From assembly GCA_963719805.1 (NCBI GenBank), contig CAVRDF010000001.1, positions 496,001 to 560,000 of the forward strand: a DNA stretch of 64,000 nucleotides, given 5' to 3'. Below, piece by piece: positions 28,407-36,219 of this stretch. This DNA is from JAMXLO01 sp963719805 (GTDB taxonomy: Bacteria > Pseudomonadota > Alphaproteobacteria > Acetobacterales > Acetobacteraceae). Made by a program: the position numbers and the translations under genes. A model generated the notes under the pieces. It was not told the origin of the DNA, made no database searches, and saw only the letters and a list, made by a program, of their open reading frames with translations. Within the stretch, counting starts at the first letter, position 1. Every line of letters starts with the position of its first letter.

Positions 28407-28868
28407 TCATTCCGAGCGGCACTTGATCATGCGCAGCGGCGTGTAGGTCAGCGCCACCGAGCCATCCTGCTTCACAACCTGGTTGCGTGTGCGCACAAGG
28501 CCGCGGCCGGGGCGGTTGCGCGACAGGCGTGCCTCGATCACCTCGCATTCCACATGAATGGTATCGCCGGCGAACACCGGCTTTTCCACATTGAACTCCA
28601 TGTGCAGGAAGGCGAAGCCGGTGTGCTGCATGGTTGATTGCACGAGCAGCCCCTCGGCAAAACAGTAGCTCAGCGCGGCCGGAGCCAGGCGTTGCTTGAT
28701 GTCGGATTCCTCACGCAGGAATTCGATGTTGGTGAACAGTACCTCCACCATGCCGGTGCAGTTCACGAAGTTGACGATATCCGCCTCGGTCACCGTGCGG
28801 CCGATGGTGCGGAACCTGCGGCCAATCGGCAGGTCCTCGAAATGGAAGCCAAGCCCGACCACCTCCAT
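28407..28868 (-). CDS. MaoC-like hotdog-fold dehydratase
   Basis: A 153-aa single-hotdog protein of the MaoC/R-specific hydratase family. Visible features are the entry FHFEDLPIGRRFRTIGRTVTEADIVNFVN and VFAGDTIHVECEVIEARLS. These proteins hydrate or dehydrate acyl-CoAs. It sits 3 nt after an enoyl-CoA hydratase gene, suggesting a shared acyl-CoA pathway. The catalytic Asp/His pair of strict hydratases is not obvious (position occupied by NFVNCTGM), so activity is uncertain. Confidence 0.85.
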   Translation of the reverse strand: MEVVGLGFHFEDLPIGRRFRTIGRTVTEADIVNFVNCTGMVEVLFTNIEFLREESDIKQRLAPAALSYCFAEGLLVQSTMQHTGFAFLHMEFNVEKPVFAGDTIHVECEVIEARLSRNRPGRGLVRTRNQVVKQDGSVALTYTPLRMIKCRSE

Positions 28869-28871
28869 CGT

Positions 28872-29681
28872 TCAATCTCCCTGAAACACCGGTTGCTGCT
28901 TCGCCACGAAAGCATGATAGGCGCGGGCGAAATCCTTGGTCTGCATGCAGATCGCCTGCGCCTGTGCCTCGGCTTCGATCGCCGCGTCGATCGGCATATC
29001 CCATTCCTGATGCAGGCAGCGTTTGGTCATGGCGTGCGCGAAGGTCGGACCGGCGGCGAGCGATGTTGCCAGCGTCTGCGCCTCGGCAAGCAGCGCGTCC
29101 GCTGCGCATAACCGATTGAAGAAGCCCCAGCGTTCCGCTTCGACGCCGCTCATCGAGCGTCCGGTGTACAGCAGTTCGGCGGCGCGGCCGGCGCCAATAA
29201 GGCGCGGCAGGATGTTGCATGCGCCCATGTCGGCGCCCGCCAAACCCACTCGAACGAACAGGAACGCCACCTTGCTGGCTTCGGTGCCGAGCCTCAGGTC
29301 GGACGCCATTGCCACGATCGCGCCGGCGCCGGCGCAAATGCCATCGACGGCAGAGACGATGGTTTGCGGGCAGGCACGCATCGCCTTCACCAGATCGCCG
29401 GTCATGCGGGTGAAGCGCAGCAGTCCCTGGACGTCGCCTGCTTCCTGCATGCGCACCAGCGGGCCGATGATCTCGTGCACGTCGCCACCGGAACAGAAGT
29501 TGCCGCCGGCACCGGCTATCACGACCGCCTTCACCGAGGTCTCGTATGCCAGCGCACGGAACGTGTCGCGCAATTCGGCATAGGATTCGAAGGTCAGCGG
29601 ATTTTTCCGCTCCGGCCGGTTAAGCGTTATCGTCGCCACCTTGCCGTCGAGCGACCAGAGGAAATGCTGCGGCTGGAGCAT
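28872..29681 (-). CDS. Enoyl-CoA hydratase/isomerase family protein
   Basis: A 269-aa crotonase-fold protein. It has the oxyanion-hole block AGAGGNFCSGGDVHEI (about residues 55-70) and the second loop DGICAGAGAIVAMASDLRLG (about 115-134), followed by GLAGADMGACNILPRLIG. The Glu pair of classic hydratases is not both present, so it may act as isomerase, hydratase or hydrolase. The ATG at 29681 is the first start with family sequence. It lies 17 nt after the GT2 gene and 3 nt before maoC-like. Confidence 0.9.
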   Translation of the reverse strand: MLQPQHFLWSLDGKVATITLNRPERKNPLTFESYAELRDTFRALAYETSVKAVVIAGAGGNFCSGGDVHEIIGPLVRMQEAGDVQGLLRFTRMTGDLVKAMRACPQTIVSAVDGICAGAGAIVAMASDLRLGTEASKVAFLFVRVGLAGADMGACNILPRLIGAGRAAELLYTGRSMSGVEAERWGFFNRLCAADALLAEAQTLATSLAAGPTFAHAMTKRCLHQEWDMPIDAAIEAEAQAQAICMQTKDFARAYHAFVAKQQPVFQGD

Positions 29682-29698
29682 GACACTCTCCGACTGTT

Positions 29699-30724
29699 TC
29701 AGCCGGCAGCGTCGCTCACTCGCTGCTGTTGCGCCAGGGCGATGCGCTGGCGGTCTGCGACGAATGCCGGCGCGTCGATGAACGGCACAATCGGCCGCTG
29801 GCTGCGGCTGCTCAGCACCATCAGCGTAGTGGCGATGGCGATAACGATGGTCTGCACCAGCACGATGAACAAGTCGCCGATCATCGTGCTGGCCCAGCCG
29901 GGCACGCCGAAGCTGGTGGCGAAGCGAATGATCACCACGATGAGCGCCGCGAGCACCGTCACTACGCCTGCCAGCGCAGTGCCAATGAGCACGCGCACGA
30001 AGATCTGGTCGGCGTACACCGACATCGCGCTGAGGCCGTGGATCACCAGCGCCGGTAGGTTCATGTGCGAGCGTCCGGCGTGGCGCAGCCCGCGCACCGT
30101 CGGCACCGCGATGCGGCGCAACCGCGAACGCATGATTGCCGCGGCTAGGTTGTTCCAAAGGTCGGGCATATGCGCCAGGCGGCGCACCGCCGGCATCGGC
30201 AGCAGGCAGAAATTGCCGAAGTCGATCACGCGTCCGGTCAGCAAGCGGAACAGCGCCTTATAAGCCAGATAGCCGATACGAAAGCCGACGCTTTCCGAAC
30301 GCTGAGTGCGTTGTGCCAGAATGACGTGATCGGGATGCTGCGCTGCCGCTGCCAGCAGCGTGGCAATATCTTCCGGCCGATCCTCGCCGTCGCTGTCCAT
30401 CACCACAACGACGCCGATGTCGTCGCGGCGTGCGATCAGCGACAGACCGACGGCAATCGCGCGCTGATGCCCAAGGTTCACAGCGAGATGCATCACCTCC
30501 ACGCTGTCGATGCAGCCGTCTATCGGCAACATCACCTGATTCAGCGTGACCGGTGCGCTTGATCCGTCATCCACCGCGACAATGGAGATGCGCCGGCCGC
30601 TGCCGGCGAATTGCCGACTGATCGCGGCGAGCAACAGGGTAAACAACTCCCAGTCGTCCAGCACCGGCATGAGGACGGCGATGCCGTCTTGCACGGCTGC
30701 ATCCGCAGCATCGTGCGCCGGCAT
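29699..30724 (-). CDS. GT2 glycosyltransferase with C-terminal membrane helices (GtrB/DPM1-like)
   Basis: A 341-aa inverting GT-A glycosyltransferase. The N-terminal catalytic domain shows IAVLMPVLDDWELF, VAVDDGSS, and VVMDSDGEDRPED as the DxD-type metal site. Two membrane helices follow at about 240-320 (IGTALAGVVTVLAALIVVII and DLFIVLVQTIVIAIATTLMVL), as in polyprenyl-phosphate glucosyltransferases. It probably charges a lipid carrier for a membrane GT such as the DUF2029-like protein upstream. It is separated by 2 nt from the lytic transglycosylase gene. Confidence 0.88.
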   Translation of the reverse strand: MPAHDAADAAVQDGIAVLMPVLDDWELFTLLLAAISRQFAGSGRRISIVAVDDGSSAPVTLNQVMLPIDGCIDSVEVMHLAVNLGHQRAIAVGLSLIARRDDIGVVVVMDSDGEDRPEDIATLLAAAAQHPDHVILAQRTQRSESVGFRIGYLAYKALFRLLTGRVIDFGNFCLLPMPAVRRLAHMPDLWNNLAAAIMRSRLRRIAVPTVRGLRHAGRSHMNLPALVIHGLSAMSVYADQIFVRVLIGTALAGVVTVLAALIVVIIRFATSFGVPGWASTMIGDLFIVLVQTIVIAIATTLMVLSSRSQRPIVPFIDAPAFVADRQRIALAQQQRVSDAAG

Positions 30725-30726
30725 GT

Positions 30727-31389
30727 TCAGCGCCTGGCGAGCCTCGCCGGTGCGTAGGGTGCAGCGGCGAAGTCGCCGTAAGCATAAGTTGCGGGCCGGA
30801 AGTCCCCATACTTGGCGGCGACGGGCGCGAACATACGATAGGCATTCGAGGGCATGCTGCCCGGCATCCATCGCGCCATGACGCGCTGCTGATATTCGGC
30901 CCCGATCCACGGGGTTTCCGAGTGGTACGCCGCGGTCGCCTGAATCCAGCTGCCACTCGCGCCGTACAGCGTATTCAGGAAGCGCGCGGCGTAGAGCGCA
31001 TTGGCCGCCGGATCGAACGCCTCATCCAACGACGCGAACGCATTGGGGTGATGCATCAGGTTGACCTGCATGCAGCCGACATCGATCGACCGCACGCCCT
31101 TGGCCTGCAATGCCTGCACCGCCGCAATCGCCTCCGGCTTGCTGGCGAAGAACTGGCCACGGCCTTCCGCATTGATTGTCCATGGCCACGGATGCGCCCG
31201 CCCGTCCTCGTCCACCCGGCCGCTCTCGACCATCGCAATCGACCCCAGCAGCCGCACCGGCAGATGGATTGCACGTTCCGCATTCAGGATTGCCGGATCG
31301 CAGGACCCCGAGCGGGTGAGCGCTGGCAGATCGGCGTGAGCCGCGGCAATCCACAGGAACGGAAGCAGGACCATGAGCGCGCGGCGCAT
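30727..31389 (-). CDS. Lytic transglycosylase (SLT-fold), secreted
   Basis: A 220-aa protein with a signal peptide (MRRALMVLLPFLWIAAAHA, cleavage after AHA). The catalytic glutamate is in SIAMVESGR (about residue 55), followed by the SLT signature GCMQVNLMHHPNAF and the conserved AFDPAANALYAARFL. It cleaves peptidoglycan glycan strands in the periplasm. Transglycosylases often open the wall for export or assembly machines, which fits its place among glycan genes. Its 5' half overlaps, in another frame, the open 3' extension of the upstream membrane protein gene. Confidence 0.9.
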   Translation of the reverse strand: MRRALMVLLPFLWIAAAHADLPALTRSGSCDPAILNAERAIHLPVRLLGSIAMVESGRVDEDGRAHPWPWTINAEGRGQFFASKPEAIAAVQALQAKGVRSIDVGCMQVNLMHHPNAFASLDEAFDPAANALYAARFLNTLYGASGSWIQATAAYHSETPWIGAEYQQRVMARWMPGSMPSNAYRMFAPVAAKYGDFRPATYAYGDFAAAPYAPARLARR

Positions 31390-32671
31390 TCGATGCCTTT
31401 GTGCATGAAATCCTGCGGCTTTTCCAGAAAAATCGTGTGACGCTTCGAAGTTCGTCCGCGGCGCGGGAACGCATCAGCAACGCGAGAAACAATGTGACGA
31501 GCCCCGTAGCGGCGCACCACCAGAACAACTCACGAATCAACCATACGTTGAAGTCGATGGCGTGAATGTCGGGCGGCGGGACACCGAGTGCGGCGAGTGC
31601 CGGATCCATGTGACGCCGGAGCAGCTCCCAGAACATCAGGACCAGCACGAGCGCGACGAACGCCCGCGCCATCCCGCTTCCAGGGCGACGGGCCAATACA
31701 GTGAGGCCGGGGACGACGAACAGGAAATGGACGCCGCGATACAGAACGTTCTGCGCGGTGAAGAAGCAGGCGAGAACCAGCACGCAGCCGGCCAGCAATG
31801 ACGCCGTTTCCAGCCCGCTGAGAATGTCCATGCGGATCGTCAGGCCGCTGCGCCGCACAATCATGATCGCACTAACCAGCAGGATCAGCGCGAAAAGGCC
31901 GAACAGTGCCATCGCCGCGCCACGCGGCAGCCCGAAGGTCTCAGCCAGACCAAACGGCAGATTGCGCGCGCCGAACGCATAGGCATCGAAATACGACGTC
32001 GTCGGGATAGACGGCAGAACGCGCATCAGGTCATGGGAGTAGAGCGCCGCGAACCCGGTCAACGCCGCCGCCGCTGCCGCACCGATAGCGGCGAACAGCC
32101 AAAGCCGCTCGCGCACCGCCAGTGCCAGCAGCACGGCGGGATAGAACTTGAGCATCGCCGCCAACACTGCGAGCGCATAGCCGCACCACCGCAACCGGAT
32201 GATCAGCGCCGCCAGGATGAAGATGACCAGATCGTTGTTGGCACGCTCCAGCGCGAAGGCGACCGATCCGGATAGCGTCGCCAGTGTGATGATACCGACC
32301 TGGGCCCAGCCGCGGCCAGGCGGCAGCAACGTCAGGCTCAGCAGGAACAGGCCCACCAGCGTTGCGCCCACGGCCGGTGTCCAGTCCGTTGTAATCGGCA
32401 ATGCCGACAGCGCGAGCCAAAGCGGCGAATAGACATGGATGCGGCCGAACACGTCGCACGGATTTTCCGTATATACATCGATGCCTTGCCGATGGCACTG
32501 CACCGCTGCCAGCACCGCGTGCGTGTCGAGGAACGGGAAACGGAATGGCGCGGCACCCAGCGATGACAGCAGGGTTGCGTACTGTTCGCAGTAGCCCAGC
32601 AGGTATAGCGCGCCGCACAACAGCACCAGAAAGGTAGCGGCTGCCGCCGGCACAATGCGGCGCAGTGTCAT
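31022..32671 (-). CDS. DUF2029/GT87-like polytopic membrane glycosyltransferase; 3' end uncertain
   Basis: The ATG at 32671 overlaps the methyltransferase stop (ATGA). About 420 residues form 9-11 membrane helices with features of polyprenol-dependent mannosyl/arabinosyl transferases of the GT87/DUF2029 kind (periplasmic head with HAVLAAVQCHRQGIDVYTENP, VYSPLWLALSALP, ALERANNDLVIFILAALI). Hydrophobicity ends near 31450. The frame then stays open for a further 120 or so low-complexity codons, overlapping the lytic transglycosylase gene to 31022. That tail is probably not conserved protein. Either the stop was lost or a frameshift near 31440 hides the true end. Confidence 0.75.
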   Translation of the reverse strand: MTLRRIVPAAAATFLVLLCGALYLLGYCEQYATLLSSLGAAPFRFPFLDTHAVLAAVQCHRQGIDVYTENPCDVFGRIHVYSPLWLALSALPITTDWTPAVGATLVGLFLLSLTLLPPGRGWAQVGIITLATLSGSVAFALERANNDLVIFILAALIIRLRWCGYALAVLAAMLKFYPAVLLALAVRERLWLFAAIGAAAAAALTGFAALYSHDLMRVLPSIPTTSYFDAYAFGARNLPFGLAETFGLPRGAAMALFGLFALILLVSAIMIVRRSGLTIRMDILSGLETASLLAGCVLVLACFFTAQNVLYRGVHFLFVVPGLTVLARRPGSGMARAFVALVLVLMFWELLRRHMDPALAALGVPPPDIHAIDFNVWLIRELFWWCAATGLVTLFLALLMRSRAADELRSVTRFFWKSRRISCTKASNAPRAHGPASVPVDCRGSRRSASAHPLGVLRSGNPECGTCNPSAGAAAGVDCDGRERPGGRGRAGASVAMDNQCGRPWPVLRQQAGGDCGGAGIAGQGRAVDRCRLHAGQPDASPQCVRVVG

Positions 32672-33504
32672 GCCGGTGCTTCCTTGCGCAGCGCGATCGA
32701 ACGCCCCATCGCGAACACCGAGGGTGACAGCCGGCAGAGTGCGCGATCCAGCAATGCCAGTCCGCGCAGGACAGGCTGCGGCAATGCAAGCGTGCGGGTT
32801 TTCGCCGTGACGCCGCCCGACAACGGGAACAGCGTGCATTCGACATGGCGGTCGTATACCACCCGGAAGCCCGGCACCTTTCGGGAGAACGCTTCCGGAT
32901 CGCGAAACAGCAGCCAGCTCACCGCGTTGTTGCCTGACCATGCATCGTTCGGGTCGTTCGCCTGCGTTGCCGGATCGAACACGTCCACCTCGAACGACCA
33001 GCCCTCGTGGCGCATCAGCCGCAACGCCAGCAGGAACAGCAGGCTGGGGTGCGGCTCCTGGATCAGGAGATGGCCACCCGGCTTCAGGCACGCATGCACG
33101 TCGCGCAGAAATCTCGCCGGCGACGCGACATGGTGGATCACATTGGCGCAGATGAATGCATCGATGCTGCCGGGGGCGAAGGGCAGTTGGCGCGCATCGA
33201 GACAGACGTCGACCCATGGATGCGGCACGACCTCGGTCATCAGCAGGCCGGTGTCGATGAAGAATTCGGCCAGCCCGGCACCGCAGCCGATTTCGACCGC
33301 GACGTTGCCGGACCGGATGTAGCGGTTCATCCAGGCATAGCGGTTGCGCAACAGGAACGTCAGATTGCCGGGCCGTTCGGCGAGAAAGTTCTGGCGCGCC
33401 CGTTCGCTGTCGCCCTCGAAGCGCATCCGGTTGTCGCCATGCGACGGAAAATAGCACGTTGGCAGCAGCCGCACCGGCATCGGACTGGCAACCGCGCGCG
33501 CCAT
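32668..33504 (-). CDS. Class I SAM-dependent methyltransferase
   Basis: A 278-aa methyltransferase. Motif I (VAVEIGCGAGLAEFFID) lies at about residue 65, followed by LPFAPGSIDAFICANVIHH and LKPGGHLLIQEPHPS of the methyltransferase 11 type. The ATG at 33504 has GGGGAG upstream. It is the first gene of the operon that runs to 28407. The substrate, likely a lipid-linked or sugar intermediate, cannot be read from the sequence. Confidence 0.87.
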   Translation of the reverse strand: MARAVASPMPVRLLPTCYFPSHGDNRMRFEGDSERARQNFLAERPGNLTFLLRNRYAWMNRYIRSGNVAVEIGCGAGLAEFFIDTGLLMTEVVPHPWVDVCLDARQLPFAPGSIDAFICANVIHHVASPARFLRDVHACLKPGGHLLIQEPHPSLLFLLALRLMRHEGWSFEVDVFDPATQANDPNDAWSGNNAVSWLLFRDPEAFSRKVPGFRVVYDRHVECTLFPLSGGVTAKTRTLALPQPVLRGLALLDRALCRLSPSVFAMGRSIALRKEAPA

Positions 33505-33569
33505 GACTGAGCTCCCCTTGCCCAGTGCATCATGCAATGGCGCTGGCAACAAGAAAGTGACAGCGGCGC

Positions 33570-34556
33570 CTAACCGGCCGCGAACCGGTCGCGCCAGGAT
33601 GGCTGGGCGCCAGCGACCGGAAGTGCGGTTGCCTCGTAGACCCCGCGCCCGATCGCACGCGCCATGCACAGCATTGCCGCGTGACCCAGTTCGGTCAGTT
33701 CCCGTACCGGGTCTTGCATTGGCCGCGCACCGGTCGCGGCGGCAAAGATGGTGTCACCGTCCAGCGGCGCGTGTGCCGGCAAAATTGCACGGGCCAAACC
33801 GTCATGCGCCATGATCGCCAGGCGGGTGGCCTGCGCCTTGGTCAATGCCGCATCGGTGCAGACCAGCCCGATGGTCGTGCTGGTGCCCGGACCGCCCTTT
33901 GCACGCAGCGTCACATCGCAGGTCGCCGGCAAGCCGCGTCCGCCAAATTCGGCATCCACCTCGTAAGGCGCTGCCCAGAACCAAGGACCCTCGCCTATCG
34001 TCGGCGAGCCCACCGCGTTCACCACGGCAATCGCGCTGACCGTGTGGCCGCTCGATGTAGCCGCACTCACCGAACCGATGCCGCCCTTCACTGTCGCCGT
34101 GGTCGCACCGGTGCCGGCGCCGACAGTGCCCAATGCGAAGTCCACACCTTGGGAGCAGGCTGCTGCGTAACCAAGGTCACGATACGGCGAGAAGCGTCCC
34201 CAGTTCTTGTCGCCGCCATTGGTCAAATCGAAAACGATCGCCTGCGGAACGATCGGCACGCGGACATCGCGCACCTGCACGCCGCGGCCGTGCTCGCGCA
34301 ACCAGGCCTGCACGCCGCCTGCCGCATCCAGGCCGAACGCGGAGCCTCCCGACAGCACGATGGCGTCAACCGACTGCACGGTATTGTGCGGCGCCAGCAT
34401 ATCGGTATCGCGGCCACCTGGTGCCCCGCCCAGTACGCTGACCGCTGCCACCGCAGGCTGCTCGAACACGATGACCGTTACACCGGAACCTAGTTGCAGG
34501 TCCTCGGAGTGCCCGACGGTTATACCGGCCACATCTGTCAGCAGGTTCCGCTGCAT
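33570..34556 (-). CDS. P1-family peptidase (DmpA/L-aminopeptidase D-esterase-like)
   Basis: A 328-aa Ntn-type hydrolase of the peptidase family that includes DmpA and BapA. Landmarks are LTDVAGITVGHSED, VSVLGGAPGGRDTDML, LSGGSAFGLDAAGGVQAWL, GTVGAGTGATTATVKGGIGS and VVNAVGSPTIG. These enzymes self-cleave to give an N-terminal nucleophile. The ATG at 34556 has a good GGGGAAG site, better than the upstream ATG at 34583. It is divergent from the sigma factor gene. The substrate is unknown. Confidence 0.9.
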   Translation of the reverse strand: MQRNLLTDVAGITVGHSEDLQLGSGVTVIVFEQPAVAAVSVLGGAPGGRDTDMLAPHNTVQSVDAIVLSGGSAFGLDAAGGVQAWLREHGRGVQVRDVRVPIVPQAIVFDLTNGGDKNWGRFSPYRDLGYAAACSQGVDFALGTVGAGTGATTATVKGGIGSVSAATSSGHTVSAIAVVNAVGSPTIGEGPWFWAAPYEVDAEFGGRGLPATCDVTLRAKGGPGTSTTIGLVCTDAALTKAQATRLAIMAHDGLARAILPAHAPLDGDTIFAAATGARPMQDPVRELTELGHAAMLCMARAIGRGVYEATALPVAGAQPSWRDRFAAG

Positions 34557-34726
34557 CGCGCTTCCCCACAGTTTCGCGAGCATGACACCAGCAAAGCAAT
34601 GTGATCGACAAGTTGCGGCACTTCCGCCCGCCGCCCCATCAAGCCCGTGTCATTCGTCTTGCGCGGGTGAACTTTCAGACACAGGTGCAGTCAGCTTCAG
34701 CACAATCAAGCATTAGGAGAACGGAA

Positions 34727-35221
34727 TTGTCGGACGAGTTTCACGAAGAACTTACCGCATTCCTGCCGAAGATGCGCGTTTGGGCGTTGGCACTCACGCG
34801 GAATCGAGCGGCGGCTGATGACCTGGCGCAGGACGTTGCAACCAAGGCGCTGGCAGCTAGGGATTGCTTTGCCCCTGGCACCAATTTCTCGGCCTGGCTG
34901 CATCGTATCATGATCAACCACTTTATCAGCGGTGTCCGCAGCCGACGCGAATTCACTGACATGGATACCGTACCGGATGTGCCGATACCGCCGGCGCACG
35001 AAGACCGCACCGCGCTGCGCGAGCTCGGTTGGGCACTCGATCGCCTGCCGCCCGACCAACGGCAAGCCCTCGACATGATCGTGTTGCAGGAGCGGTCCTA
35101 TAAGTCAGCCGCCGAGATGACCGGCTGCGCCATCGGTACGCTGAAGAGCCGTGTGCACCGGGCGCGCGTGCAGCTTCGAGCCTTTCTCACCGGCGAGGCG
35201 GTCAACGACGTGGCCGCCTAA
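34727..35221 (+). CDS. ECF-type RNA polymerase sigma factor
   Basis: A 164-aa sigma-70 family factor with only regions 2 and 4. Region 2 (about residues 8-75) includes RNRAAADDLAQDVATKAL and FSAWLHRIMINHFI. Region 4 (about 100-155) includes LPPDQRQALDMIVLQERSYKSAAEMTGCAIGTLKSRVHRAR. The spacing and wording resemble EcfG-type general stress sigma factors, but no NepR or PhyR gene is adjacent. A TTG at 34727, 6 nt after AGGAGA, is preferred to the ATG at 34601, which would add 42 non-conserved residues. It converges on egtD, 5 nt away. Confidence 0.9.
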   Translation: MSDEFHEELTAFLPKMRVWALALTRNRAAADDLAQDVATKALAARDCFAPGTNFSAWLHRIMINHFISGVRSRREFTDMDTVPDVPIPPAHEDRTALRELGWALDRLPPDQRQALDMIVLQERSYKSAAEMTGCAIGTLKSRVHRARVQLRAFLTGEAVNDVAA

Positions 35222-35226
35222 CGGCG

Positions 35227-36204
35227 TCAGGGACCGCGGCGCGGCTCCAGCAGATGCAACGAGAACAACTGCTGCGCATCGGTCCATAGCTCGACACTGT
35301 GCCAGCCGGAGGATTGCGCCATCGCGGCGAAATGCTCCGGCGCGAATTTGTAGCTGTTCTCCGTGTGAATCGTCTCGCCGCGCTCGAAGCGGATGACGTG
35401 ACCGGCGACACGCACCGTCTGATCGCAACAGCTTTCGAGATGCATCTCGATGCAACTCTCCGCGTCGTTCCATATCGCGCGGTGGGCGAATGAGTTCAGA
35501 TCGAATTCAGCATTGGCCTCACGGTTTAACCGGGTGAGCATGTTCAGGTTGAACGCCGCGGTGACGCCCGCCGCATCGTTGTATGCCGGCAGCAGCAGCG
35601 CCGGGTCCTTCCGCACATCGACGCCCACCAGAAAGCGTGAGGCCATGCCGAGTGTCTGCCGTGCGCGCCGCAGGAAGCGCGTGGCCTCCGGCGGATCGAG
35701 ATTGCCGATGGTTGAGCCTGGGAAGAACCCCAGACGCACGCCGTCCTCGACCTCCACCGGCAAGGTTACCGCCGCCATGAAATCGACGCCCAGCGGATAC
35801 ACCCGCAAATACGGCCGCGACTGGCGCAAGCGCGATCGCATCGCCTCGAGCGCTGGCACCGCGACATCAATCGGGACGTACCGGCTTACTGCCGGTGCTC
35901 CTGACGCGATTGTCGCGCCCAGCAGAAATTCCGCCTTTGCTTCCGTGCTAGCGCCGTATTCGACGAGCGTCACCGGTTCGCCGAACAGCGCGGCGACCTT
36001 TGGCGCCGCGTCGGCCAGCAATCCTAGCTCGGTGCGCGTAAGGTAATACTCGGGCAGTTCGGTGATCTGTTCGAACAGCCGGCAGCCGGCCTCGTCGTAG
36101 AATAGTTTGGCCGGCAGCGTCTTGCGCGTCTGCAATAGGCCGGACAGTGCCGCATCCGCAACGCTGCCGGCCGCCACCGGAATTAGGGCGGAGTCATCGG
36201 GCAT
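35227..36204 (-). CDS. egtD: L-histidine N-alpha-methyltransferase (EgtD)
   Basis: Trimethylates histidine to hercynine, the first step of ergothioneine synthesis. At 325 aa it has EgtD length. It shows LFYDEAGCRLFEQITELPEYYLTRTE, the SAM-binding region EYGASTEAKAEFLL, FFPGSTIGNLDPPEA, VDVRKDPALLLPAYND and the C-terminal RGETIHTENSYKF. It lies 15 nt downstream of egtB, forming a two-gene operon; other egt genes are not in the window. Confidence 0.95.
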   Translation of the reverse strand: MPDDSALIPVAAGSVADAALSGLLQTRKTLPAKLFYDEAGCRLFEQITELPEYYLTRTELGLLADAAPKVAALFGEPVTLVEYGASTEAKAEFLLGATIASGAPAVSRYVPIDVAVPALEAMRSRLRQSRPYLRVYPLGVDFMAAVTLPVEVEDGVRLGFFPGSTIGNLDPPEATRFLRRARQTLGMASRFLVGVDVRKDPALLLPAYNDAAGVTAAFNLNMLTRLNREANAEFDLNSFAHRAIWNDAESCIEMHLESCCDQTVRVAGHVIRFERGETIHTENSYKFAPEHFAAMAQSSGWHSVELWTDAQQLFSLHLLEPRRGP

Positions 36205-36219
36205 GGATCGTTTTCCCTG

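Noticed and set aside
29682..30158. Upstream extension of the enoyl-CoA hydratase frame
   Set aside because: Overlaps the conserved GT2 gene in another frame and is Arg/His-rich; the true start is the ATG at 29681.
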